This document shows, piece by piece, positions 55,065-64,000 of a stretch of DNA of 64,000 bases (the first letter of the stretch is position 1; each line of letters begins with the position of its first letter). Source of the DNA: Neodiprion pinetum (Eukaryota > Arthropoda > Insecta > Hymenoptera > Diprionidae). The stretch is taken from the NCBI RefSeq assembly GCF_021155775.2, contig NC_060234.1, positions 36,081,026-36,145,025 of the forward strand. The letters run 5' to 3'. Below the pieces are notes generated by a model. That model was not told the origin of the DNA. It worked only from the letters and a program-made list of their open reading frames with translations, and did not search any database. The position numbers were made by a program, and so were the translations under genes.

Positions 55065-56981
55065 AAACGTAGCGCCGCGGTCGAGGGTAAAGAAAAGTGG
55101 GGAAAAAAGAAACGACAAATAAACTTGCGTAAAATTCGCGTCACGGTAATACATGATGAGTGACTTGAATATGAACAAAAATGAATTAAAGATACCGCGA
55201 ACTACTGACTTGGTATAATACGTACCGTATAACTATATATTGTACGTTACAAGTAAAACAGAAATTCTTATTGCAAATATCGAGTTTGCACACCGTGCAC
55301 ATCGCCGGGATTACGGATGTGTGGAGCATGAAAAACTTGTCGGTCTGAAAATAAAACTGAGAGATAAAAATATACATAAATATCCAGAAACGGTAAAAAT
55401 AATTATAACGTGTTCGAAATGACCCAAAAAAAGTACAAGGTGCAGCAGTAGCAGGTGGAATGGAATAATCCGAATAATAATAATAACGAACCAATAAACG
55501 CGTTGACGCGGTATTTGAATTTCTCGATTTAACAGACGCGGTGAAGCTGTGTCATCGGAGACCTTGTCGTCCGAGGGCGTCGAGGAAGACGAGAAAAAGA
55601 AACAGAAACAGAAACTGAACGAAACGAAAAAAATGAAAAGAGAAAGAACAAGAACCGAGTTTATACGTTCCTCCCGCAGAGTTGACGAAACGTTGACTCT
55701 GGCGGGAAGTCGCGCCTCTCGTTCCATGAGACAATGCACAGGATATACAACTTTCGATTAATTAATAATGAAGCGAGGTGTTGACTGGTTTGACGTACGA
55801 AACGAGCCGGTCAGGTATAAACGTATCTATATACGTTGTTACGCAACTATCGCGGATGTAATTAATTTAACGGCGAACAAAATTGCGAGGATATAATCTT
55901 GTCTACATTGTAATCGAGACTCGTGCGTTGCTGATTTTACATACAACGTCGATACAAGTTTATTCGCTAATCCAATCAAGTTCAAACTCCAATTTTTTTC
56001 CTCCTTCAATCTTTCACACTCGCTTGCCTGGCTTTAACGCTCTTTAAACTGGAGAAATATACAGCTGCCGTCACTGTTGGCATCGACTGTTTTCACCGCA
56101 ATGTTGGCTTCGCCAAAAAACGCGGTTCCTGTTGCTGGAATAACAATGATCACAGACATAGTAAAAATTACCGTTGAATATGAATCATCAACTATTATTA
56201 CGTCATTCATTATTCCAACTAAGTAGATACACTTATACGTAGATCTCTTGGAGTATCAGAATGAAAGGATGATATGGGCAGAGTTCAAAATATTTATTTT
56301 GCATAACAAGGTAAAAATTTACCTCACTTATAACAGTTATATGTATCACAGATGGTATAAAAATACTAAAAATCTATAATACCGGTGTGAATCTATAGGC
56401 ATTCAGGCGCAATTGATACATCCTAATTTGATTTACTGTTGTACGTTGAAGCGTAGAAAAAAATGATTAAACGTATTTTGTATTGCGCGAACAAAAAAGG
56501 AACAAAAATAAACGACCACGTATAAACGCATCAAAGACGCGAAAGTCAGTTACGTAAAAAATACTACGACACCTGGACTGCGTACATACGTTTCTTATCC
56601 GTATCGCCCACAAGAGTCGCTTGCTGCAATGCAGACAACGCGTTGAAGAAACGAGCACAGTGATATTCTTACCTCTGCGTGAGGATAAATGCAAACAGGT
56701 ATGAATACCTATTATGTATTATACACGATGCAAAAGAACGCATCCTACTCGTCGGAGAAACGAATCTAATCGAAAGAAAGTATAAGAAGCATTGATTGGA
56801 TGGGAGGGAAAGAAACAGATCGTGTATCTCCCTACGCCATGAAGGGTAGATACGGCGTCCGTGTACAAAAATAGAACTGTGCTGACTAGAAGACGCGTTT
56901 TACCGATGAGAAATTACCGGAAAAGTTGCTTCTCGTCTGACTATCGAGTAATTAATGGTCTACAATTTTGACTTGTTTTGT

Positions 56982-56987
56982 TTTATT
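56982..56987 (-). terminator. AATAAA poly(A) signal overlapping the stop codon
   Basis: On the - strand the last codons read GAA TAA AAC, so the hexamer AATAAA includes the stop codon itself. If used, it gives a very short 3' UTR. No other clear AATAAA lies in the next 100 bases downstream on that strand. Confidence 0.45.
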
Positions 56988-57149
56988 CTAAAATTTGTAC
57001 ATTGGGGGATTCTTCTACTATCTGCACTTCGTGATCCTCTCCTTGCTCGTCTCCTTCCTCTGCAAAGTTTGCAACGGATACCTGCGTGGCGATCCACTCG
57101 CAAACGAATTGCTTAGGCGCATTGACAGCGATGAATCTTACTCGATCAC
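56983..57149 (-). CDS. Unknown three-repeat gene, terminal exon 5
   Basis: The acceptor is CGCCGTAG at 57150. The two first bases GT complete G383. It encodes DRVRFIAVNAPKQFVCEWIAT, the second half of domain 3, then an acidic tail and TAA at 56985-56983. It joins exon 4 in phase only if the GC donor at 58813 is used, and the joined sequence restores the same domain pattern as domains 1 and 2. Confidence 0.75.
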
Positions 57150-60100
57150 CTACGGCGAGAAAGTATAGGAAAAGAATTATTTTTATTTCACTCTTGAACG
57201 TACGTCCAGGATTAATTCTCCTACATTTACAGCGAGATGTGTACAGCGAAAGGTAAATTTTTAAATGAACGATTATATTACGAGCAGGAATTATCGGTGT
57301 ACCCAGGGCTAGATTGATTTGGACTGTTCCATCCGTGGCCTAAAATCATTTATATTAAACTTGGAATATACACATTATTAACGGATCACTTAGTCCCGGT
57401 GAATGTTTTAAACCGCCGTGCGTGTAGACGAGTTCGATTTATCAACAAACTGTCACGTTAATCTTGATCGTCGTTACTAACTGACCATTACACTATACGG
57501 CATTCGAAAATTCTTGCAGAATGATTCTCCAGCCTTTCACGAATCTTTCGTAAACAATTCGAATTTTGTGCCCATTTCGGTTCAATCACATCTACCATGG
57601 ATTAATGGCATGAATCGACAATTTTCACTATGGACTGATGGTAAGATAGAAATTAAACTAGTTTCACTTTCAGCCGTAAGATGGCAGATATAAGAATTAT
57701 TCATGTCTTAACGTTGCGATTGGAAGAAAACAAACGAAAGTGATAGTTTCACAAACTTTGGTATTATCACGTTATACCCATAAATTGCGAAAAAACGAAA
57801 CTGTGCACCATTATATTTTATCGTTACCAGATAAAAGCCGCATATCACTTATAACTTCTATTCTGAAATGTCAAAACTCACTTCACTGAATTTGATACAA
57901 AAACAAGTCCAGATTTCATAGTACATTTTAAATTGAACAGTGTTAACTCGTATTACGGTTTGGCCAGTCTAAAAGTAATACCTTGGCGTAAACGCAACTG
58001 AAATGATGACAATTACTGCATTCGCCATTTTCATAACCTCGTATTATGGTAACATACATTTCTTTTTTGTTTCAGATGCAAAGAAAGACTTCCAAGATTG
58101 ATATGTAGTAATATACACAGGCCCCAAGAAATAGCAAAATTTTCACATGATGCGACAGGCTACAGATCAAACATCACAGAGGTTTTGCGGTACCTGGGAG
58201 TGTCAAAGAATGTGATTCTGTGACAGATTTAAAGACCAGGCAATTCATGAGGTGGACAGTTTTCAATGCCGTACAATGAGATACATGTATGGGATGAACC
58301 CCGAAAGGAGAAAATTCTGTGCAGTCTAGATCCCAAAAATACTAGATTTATTTTTAAAACTGCCAAAATAATCACTTGCATGGTACTATACACTAGTTGA
58401 AATATGGATAATGCTGTCATTGCCAGATTTCCGATTGAAGAAAATATTACCAGTGAAACAGAATTGAGCGGGCACAGGGTTGTTCTTTAATTCCGAATGT
58501 GTAACTTCGAATTGGAATAAGTTTAACTTTGTTATCGAACAAAGTTCTTTTTTCTCTCTAGAATTGCACAAATACAGTATTGTCAATGAGAAAATTAAGC
58601 GCGCAATAAAAACAGGACACGACTAAGTCCTATTTACCTTCAACCAGCAATGTAAGTAACGAGCCAACATATCGGTTGTCGTTTATAATGATTGGTCGAT
58701 AACAAGTCAACATACCTCAAGCAATAAGTGTCAAACCAAATGAATCGAGACAATTATCGCTGGATTTAAAAATCGAGTAACAAAATTTGGCGACATAGCA
58801 GATAAAGACTTGCCTTCAATGAAGATTTCTGAAAGTTTAGAGTGGGCCAGATTCATTTTGAATAGGAATGCATTGCTACGATGAAACAGGATACTCTCAA
58901 AGATGTTTCGTTGAAATTCCCCCAATATCACGCCGTATTCTTCATTTATTATACCCATGATGATACCGTTACTTTTAGCAAACACTGCTTTGGGATTGTT
59001 CGTTAACTGAAATACAAGATATAAGTCACTACCATATTTTCAATAAATAACCCATTTGCATGAATCATTAAACGCGACAGTAATACATTTTTAAAAGTCT
59101 AAAAAAGTAGGTATGAATATCGACCATTAAATGTAATAATGTATTTCACCATGAGATGAATTTCCAAATGCATTACTAACCAGCTTAATATCATGCAACA
59201 TCTTGGCATTAAGTTTTGGGTCATGTTCAGCTCTTGGATTGGCATCTTCTTTGGATGATTCCATTTCCCCAAGACCAGAATTGTTGAATGAATTGTTGAA
59301 TGAATTGTTGAATGAATTGTTGAATGAATTGTTGAATGAATTGTTGAATGAATTATCTGCGTTGGCACTGTGCGTCTGTTTGACAGTTTCACATGTGTTG
59401 ATGGTTGAAGCATACTCAGGTGGTACAAGTTCTTGTTGCTGACAGTGACTAGAAGACACTTCGTTATTCAAAACGAAATTATTGACACTCCTGTTAAGTC
59501 CATCTACAAAAAAATCCATTCAGAATCCTGTTTGTTGCGTACATGTCATTGCTTTAAATAGAATTTAAATAACTGGTCCAGTGCCGTACCCTTGTCAGTC
59601 TCAGTGGTCTCAATTCTATTTGGATCCTTGTACAGATCCTCTGGCTTTTTCCCTTTGTGAACGCAAGTCGCGAACCAATTACACTTTTGATTATTTTCTT
59701 CCGGAAAGCACGGTATTGCGTCAAAATAAACTTTGTCCTCGATCTGGAGATGGCTGGACAACGGCTTCGATGCTGACAACCTTTTCCCATAGATATACAC
59801 TTTGCTGGCAAGAAAATGAACCCTAAATTCATTCTCCAGCAGGTCAGTCATTACTAACATCCCGTGACGTTGCTTCAGGTCCATCACTGTTCCTGCAACG
59901 TTCATTATGCCGGTTGACAAAGTCGCAGTATGCTGCTCGCTTTCAATATGCCGCCAGCAGTTCGTTATGAACCATTTGCACTGCCCAGGCTCTGCATTGT
60001 CGATAATGTGACAAGAAAACTTCACCTAGAAGAATGACAGATGATTTCAATCATGTGAAAGAAGCCGTGAAGGTCTATTGCAATCAAATTTCATCCTGTA

Positions 60101-60316
60101 ATGCGGTAAATTTGGACTCACCTTGTTGCTGATTTTAATATATTTGTTGAGATTTTCATTATCAGGCAGGCATTTTCCGTCTTTGTAGAATCGCTGAATT
60201 TTGAGAAATGCAGTTTGCAATACACCGTCCAACGTGAAGTGGATTATCGCTTTGTTAGGTGACGTGATTTCGGCCACATGCCCGGTCACGTCGTGGAGAA
60301 AATTTTTGCAGATCAT
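56983..60316 (-). CDS. Three-repeat domain protein of unknown function, five coding exons
   Basis: The coding parts on the - strand are 60316-60122, 60025-59590, 59503-59181, 59006-58814 and 57149-56983 (1314 nt, 437 residues). All phases agree. Three tandem domains are visible by eye: about 5-90, 97-205 and 319-430. They share the pattern (G)xVxxxxxxxGxhxF, a conserved GKxL turn in the first two, a DKV/DRV-x-F strand, then a CxWhAT/CxWFxT block (CKWFIT, CNWFAT, CEWIAT). This alternation of short strands resembles a small beta-barrel of the OB/S1 or Tudor kind, hence possibly nucleic-acid or protein-tail binding; that is inference. A low-complexity linker with NSFN repeats separates domains 2 and 3. 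The protein ends in an acidic tail (EEGDEQGEDHE). No signal peptide or membrane segment was seen. I do not recognise the family. Its neighbours give no functional clue. Confidence 0.75.
57150..58813 (-). other. GC-AG intron of the unknown gene
   Basis: A 1664-bp intron with a GCAAGT donor following GAAG and a TAG acceptor. AG|GCAAGT is the usual form of the minor GC-AG class. A short open stretch on the - strand at about 57230-57345, after a TTTTAG, could be a cryptic or alternative exon but was not needed. Otherwise nothing was seen. Confidence 0.6.
58814..59006 (-). CDS. Unknown three-repeat gene, exon 4 (domain 3, first half)
   Basis: The acceptor is TATTTCAG at 59007; phase 0 start, one base left over. 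It encodes residues 319-382: LTNNPKAVFAKSNGIIMGII... to ...SEIFIE. Reading past the GC donor reaches an in-frame stop before the next strong GT donor (GAG|GTATGT near 58717), which argues for the GC donor. Confidence 0.75.
59181..59503 (-). CDS. Unknown three-repeat gene, exon 3 (NSFN-repeat linker)
   Basis: The acceptor is TTTTTTGTAG at 59504; two bases complete D211. The donor CTG|GTTAGT is after 59181. It encodes residues 212-318. The first part is Asn/Ser/Gln-rich. Residues 261-284 are six exact NSFN units from a 12-bp minisatellite. The end (PKLNAKMLHDIKL) is likely helical and leads into domain 3. The whole exon is an interdomain linker, probably disordered. Confidence 0.75.
59281..59352 (-). 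repeat. 12-bp coding minisatellite, six perfect copies
   Basis: On the + strand the unit TTGTTGAATGAA repeats six times with no mismatch. It encodes NSFN on the - strand. A multiple-of-three unit keeps the frame whatever the copy number. Perfect identity points to recent expansion. Confidence 0.97.
59590..60025 (-). CDS. Unknown three-repeat gene, exon 2 (end of domain 1 and domain 2)
   Basis: The acceptor is TTCTAG at 60026, phase 0; the donor AAGG|GTACGG leaves one base. It encodes residues 66-210: the last strand of domain 1 (KFSCHIIDN...CKWFITNCW), then the complete domain 2, from VAGTVMDL to CNWFATCVHKG. Without splicing the frame would end 15 codons later. The single G left over plus AT from exon 3 gives D211. 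Confidence 0.8.
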
Positions 60317-60339
60317 GTCGAGGTTATATTGTGTAGAAT
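60122..60339 (-). CDS. Unknown three-repeat gene, exon 1 (start and domain 1)
   Basis: The donor is AACAAG|GTGAGT after 60122. The first in-frame ATG is at 60316-60314 (context GACATGA, purine at -3). Upstream the frame is open to the probable acceptor ACACAG at 60340. The upstream exon continues in the same frame without an ATG until a TAA, so translation most likely starts at 60316. It encodes MICKNFLHDVTGHVAEI... to ...KYIKISNK, the first part of domain 1. The coding part is 60316-60122. Confidence 0.7.
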
Positions 60340-60441
60340 CTGTGTTCAACCACGTCTACTACATTGAATTGCTGTGAATTCACGTGCGTTCACGACGTTT
60401 TAGAAATCGTTCAACCAACTATGGATATGAGGGTACTTTAC

Positions 60442-60550
60442 CATTAATTTCGTCGCTGTTTATCGGTAGCTTACACGTTATTGCTTGTTGACAGTCCAGT
60501 TTGACAGTTGAACAATGGAAAATTTACGCGTTTAGCTGTTTCACGTTTAT
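60442..60550 (-). other. Probable 5' UTR exon of the unknown gene
   Basis: A donor AATG|GTAAAG ends an exon at 60442 that joins in phase to 60339. The exon's upstream end is not defined. It contains no in-frame ATG for the protein. If an upstream start exists, the protein would gain about 25 residues or more; I could not support that. Confidence 0.4.
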
Positions 60551-61781
60551 GAAGTACAAAATTTCCCACTTGTACCTAACTTCAGAAGAAAAAAGACGAT
60601 TAGCCATTAGATATTGGCCGGTAGTTTAATAATTTGAGAACACAGCATTGAAACCGACTACGCAAGTCAGATAAATTCTGATTACCGCTGTTTGCGCTTG
60701 GCTCTGATATACGCTTGATTCAATTTGAATTAGGATAGATTTCACCACCCGAGAATCGTTCTCAATAAACGGAAAAGAATTTAACGAAATTTATTATCTT
60801 ACTTGTGAATCATATTTCTTGAAATTTCCGAAATGAGTGTACGTGTTTCTAGTGAGAATCTATAAGTTTCTATTCGCTTCTACCGGGACAATCTCTTGAA
60901 ACTATACATATAACGCGCATGCGCCAAGTAATTTAATCTCATTGGTCGGTGAAATCGCGCCACGGTGATGTTTTCATCTGCTGAGCAAGGCGCCAACGTA
61001 CCCAAAATGAAACAAAAGCTGTAATTCTCTCGCGCGTAAAGCCGTGGATTGAGGTTATGCTGCTGTTTATTTTTACGTAGCGTGAATTGTCTAAGAAGAA
61101 TAGTATCGTTCAGCAATACCGTGGTTGATTTCGGAAGATATTCAACCGACGCAATAAAGAACTTAACGAAAAAGCAAATATCAAATGATACAGAAATTGG
61201 GTGTTATTTATTGAAAGAAGAAATCTGAAATTCAACGTGAAATGTCATTAACAAGTGGGAGTCTGGACAAACAGAGGTAGGTAAGTAAAAACAATGTTTA
61301 TTGTGAACAGATTCTTTATTTACATAAAATTAAAAATAAATGAATGGTTGAGACCCAGTAGAAGGTATTTCCAGAGTAGATTCGTTACGGTGCAGTGCTC
61401 CAGAAGTCAGTAATTAGTGCCGATGAACATGAAATTAATAAAAGAAATGAGTAACAAGGAATAAAGAAATTATTCATCTTAAACACGAAGCTTAGGAGGA
61501 CAAAGAGTAGCAATTAACAGAAAACGTACCCGACACAATACTCACAAAAACCCTCGCCGACATCATTGATTAGTTGACAAAGTTTTTGCAGCTCCATTGT
61601 ACAACAATCAGTGTTCCGTTAACAAAGAGGGTTCACCAGATATCCAAGAATAAAAAGAGAAAAAGAACAACAGTTAATATTACAGTGTAAATCATGCTAT
61701 TAATGAAAAATTAGGAAACAAAACAATAACTTACAAGACAATCGTCCGATAACACTGGGAGACCAATCTCCACTCTTCTGA
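60551..61781. other. Upstream region and probable 3' UTR of the small gene
   Basis: Contains copy 1 of the 44-bp inverted repeat (60881-60924). From about 61300 it holds AT-rich sequence with - strand AATAAA hexamers near 61297-61320, which could end a - strand transcript from the small gene to the right. Short open frames on the - strand (for example 60880-61116) lack support. Confidence 0.4.
60881..60924 (+). repeat. 44-bp inverted repeat, left copy, with NRF-1-like palindrome
   Basis: Matches the reverse complement of 63921-63964 at 43 of 44 positions. It runs from TACCGGGACA to a GCGCATGCGC palindrome at 60915-60924. The palindrome matches the NRF-1 (insect Ewg) binding consensus. Confidence 0.9.
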
Positions 61782-63746
61782 TCACCCCTCGTCTGGCCAT
61801 TGGTTGCCTTTCAAAAAGTGCTGCCTTTTTTTTGCCTTCAAAAATACCGAAAGATCCTGTTTGATAATAATAGCTTATAATATTTTCAGGTACGAAATAA
61901 TTCATTGTCAAAGCGGGACTAAATTTGTCAGGCATGGAAGCATGTAAGTAAATTTCCAATTACGTGATCTTTGACAATGACAATATTTTAACATGGATTC
62001 AATGATAAAATTCGTTTTTTTTTCAGCAGGCTCGAAGTTTAAACTTTAATTAACACGAGGAAAATTATGCCTTACCTGATGGTCAAAACGTTTAGGTGGC
62101 AAGGATCCTGGTTTCTCGAGCGGTGCAATCATTAGAACCATCGAACCTGGTTGTTTCGTCAGACATCAGGTGCCAGAGTGAATTTTATCAGGCCATCGCC
62201 ACCTTCTTAACATCAGTTGAGGCAAAATTGAAGAGCGGGATATACTACAGATCATAATGGCTGAATATCCCATCATTTTACTTTGATCGAGCCAATAGCG
62301 ATAAGTTTGTTACTTAACCGTTGCTGCCAATTCATTCTACCGAGGAATCATTCTGTGCACCATTGTAATTTAAGCATTATTATTGACCAGCATTGTTTTT
62401 CAAACTTTATACCATTTGATTTGGTATCTTATTTTGAAGCTTACTTTTACTCTCTTTGGCATTGAATTCAGATAAATAGTTTTTCAAGTCCTCAATTAGA
62501 TTGTAGGGTTGAATTTTGCTAGGCAAACTGAATCAATCTAAATCTAGAACTGTTGAATAAGTTCAGTTAAAAATGTCTTTAAATTTAATCTTAGTTGACG
62601 GTGTCATCTGGCTAGCTAGTTGCACGATAACTTGAAACCAAATTCAATTTTACACTCTTTATAGGGTCCTACGCTAAGACTGAAAGCTTGTGAATCTCCA
62701 TGTACCGCAATTATTTCTGCATTTCATGTTAGCATTATCTGGAGCAAAAAAAATCCCATTTTGAGATTGAAAATGGATCCTGAAACACAGAGTTATTCAA
62801 TAGCACGAATTGAAAACCAAGAATTTTATAATGGTTTCTGCAACAAAGGGACTCTTTCCAAATATCCTTGTTAGAAGGTGATGTTCGGAGGACTATGAAC
62901 AAGATATTGTATCGGATTACATTATTTGGAAAAAAATCTTCATAAACTTCGTTAAAAATTAGATATTCATTTATTTTGATGGAACAAGGGACACAATCTT
63001 TACATTACTTTAAAATTGACATTACTCTAAAACATGATTGTCCTTGAAGCTAATTGTGACATCGAGGCGCATTTTGAGAAACCTGATTTTCAATTTGTGT
63101 CACAGGATGTGATTTACGTTCCTGAGTTCTACGCTTTCGATTAGATTTTCTTTGTTTCGAACCGCACTAACATGAAATACAGAAATCATTTTAATAAATC
63201 TAATATCACTTGAATTTTCAATTTGAGTATTAGGTTCCCTTCATTTATTTAATCGAACATCATTGAAAATTTGCGAAATAAATTCTGATAATCATTCGGA
63301 AATTTTAAATAGTAGTAGCAATAATTTGTTAATCGGAAAAAATACATTGACTATCGACTATTCGTAAATTTTGTTGAACTATTTTCAAGAAAAAAAAGAT
63401 TCACAGTTCCGTTACAGATAGTGAGATATTTAAATTTCTTGAATGCTCGGTTTAATGTCTCATTTTCGAAAGTAATAAAATTCAATATTACCGCCTGAAA
63501 TCACAAAAGAGTGAGAAAGTTGCTTAGTTGCTTGAAAGTGGCGATGATCTTTGTACGTCTGACAAATTGAATGGGCAGATAACAGTGAATATCAGAGATG
63601 TAATTATTTTAGCCGTATCACCTGTTGATAGATAAAAATTCCATTGTTATTTCTAATGTACGAAATAATAAAAATGATTAAATAAAGTGTTCGCACCTAC
63701 CTGCTGCGTTTCTTCCAAGCACCCAACATTTAAACAGATTTCTCAT
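61782..63746 (-). CDS. Tentative small protein (63 residues), three exons
   Basis: The proposed coding parts on the - strand are 63746-63701 (ATG in context AAAATGA, donor GCAG|GTAGGT), 62146-62076 (acceptor AACCAG, donor ATCAG|GTAAGG) and 61856-61782 (acceptor CAAACAG, stop TGA). Phases agree (192 nt). The product begins MRNLFKCWVLGRNAAG, which is basic and amphipathic like a mitochondrial presequence. It ends with a charged segment (VFLKAKKRQHFL). An NRF-1-like site 175 bp upstream would fit a nuclear-encoded mitochondrial gene; this is inference. I do not recognise the protein. A different frame through the last exon is open over 61711-61959 and could instead be used, so the model is uncertain. 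Confidence 0.35.
61857..63700 (-). other. Introns of the tentative small gene
   Basis: Two introns (63700-62147 and 62075-61857) and AT-rich filler. A short - strand stretch ending in TAG at about 63055-63170, after a GTTAG, encodes a basic peptide (KQRKSNRKRRTQERK) and might be an alternative terminal exon, but its phase does not fit exon 1. Nothing else was recognised. Confidence 0.3.
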
Positions 63747-63920
63747 TTTAGTCGAATAAAGCCAATTTTCAAAGAGCATTAGCATCAACTTTCCGAGTCA
63801 CTACCTCGACTGTTTGAGATTCTAACCTCAAAAATTCGTATGAACTACAACGCCGCCAGAAACAGAGTTTGACAGCTGAAACTCGGAGTGGCTAACCTGC
63901 CCGAGCAGCCGATAAAACTC

Positions 63921-63964
63921 GCGCATGCGCATTATATGTATAGTTTCAAGAGATTGTCCCGGTA
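63921..63964 (-). promoter_or_regulatory. 44-bp inverted repeat, right copy; possible promoter element
   Basis: Reverse-complement partner of 60881-60924. It carries GCGCATGCGC at 63921-63930, about 175 bp upstream of the ATG of the tentative small gene and on a likely promoter side. NRF-1-type palindromes are typical of promoters of housekeeping and mitochondrial genes. Whether this copy is a promoter element or a mobile-element terminus is open. Confidence 0.45.
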
Positions 63965-64000
63965 TCTGTCCTTTCCCGTTGACTGAAGAATATAAAGACT

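Larger units (their letters stand above)
39200..56982. other. Intergenic region without supported genes
   Basis: About 17.8 kb between the pigs 3' end and the 3' end of the next, convergent gene. I found no open frame with recognisable domains or a coherent set of splice sites. It holds a hairpin repeat (40215-40316), a (CT)n tract (41137-41176), a foldback element (43311-43858), AC runs near 44668-44684, A-rich tracts near 45247-45320 and 55035-55070, and many short chance frames. It could include introns of an unseen gene or noncoding RNAs. Confidence 0.6.

Noticed and set aside
57230..57345. Possible extra - strand exon after a TTTTAG acceptor
   Set aside because: Exon 4 joins the terminal exon directly in phase and restores the domain pattern; no good donor ends this stretch.
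61711..61959. 82-codon - strand open frame overlapping the small gene's last exon
   Set aside because: No in-phase link to a credible upstream exon was found. It is kept only as an alternative to the small-gene model.

Overview
The window is animal nuclear DNA: AT-rich, full of simple repeats, with small GT-AG-spliced exons separated by kilobase introns. The best match is an insect, and probably a hymenopteran. The reasons are the insect-style GAS2/pickled-eggs protein, the retained CpG content, a short TTAGG/TTGGG telomere-like tract, and several foldback (MITE-like) elements. Order level is inference only. No bacterial, viral, CRISPR or rRNA content was seen.

Region 1 (about 1-39200, + strand) is one large gene. 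Seven coding exons join in frame (171+522+202+85+463+409+926 nt) to give a 925-residue GAS2-like cytoskeletal linker, the orthologue of Drosophila pigs (pickled eggs). Order of parts: actin-binding CH domain (exons 1-2), acidic linker, microtubule-binding GAR domain (exons 3-4), disordered Ser/Arg/Pro-rich tail with five RSPTP motifs (exons 5-6), and a long tail ending in an EB1-type SxIP motif (exon 7). The 5' UTR begins outside the window, because the first coding exon is preceded by a splice acceptor. The two large introns (10.7 kb and 15.0 kb) carry microsatellites and foldback elements. A long AT-rich 3' UTR follows.

Region 2 (about 39200-56980) is intergenic, or intron of an unseen gene. 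I found no convincing coding exon. It holds a 0.55 kb foldback element, a (CT)n tract and many A/T homopolymers.

Region 3 (56983-60550, - strand) is a second gene that I reconstructed. Five coding exons give a 437-residue protein with three tandem copies of a domain of about 90-100 residues. A six-copy 12-bp coding minisatellite lies between domains 2 and 3. The last intron uses a GC-AG splice pair. I do not recognise the family; the repeat looks like a small OB/S1-like beta domain, which is inference.

Region 4 (60881-63964) is bracketed by a near-perfect 44-bp inverted repeat. Each copy ends in a GCGCATGCGC palindrome identical to the core NRF-1-type site. A tentative three-exon, 63-residue gene on the - strand starts just inside the right-hand copy.

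The two main genes show no obvious functional link. The second is the better candidate for something undescribed.
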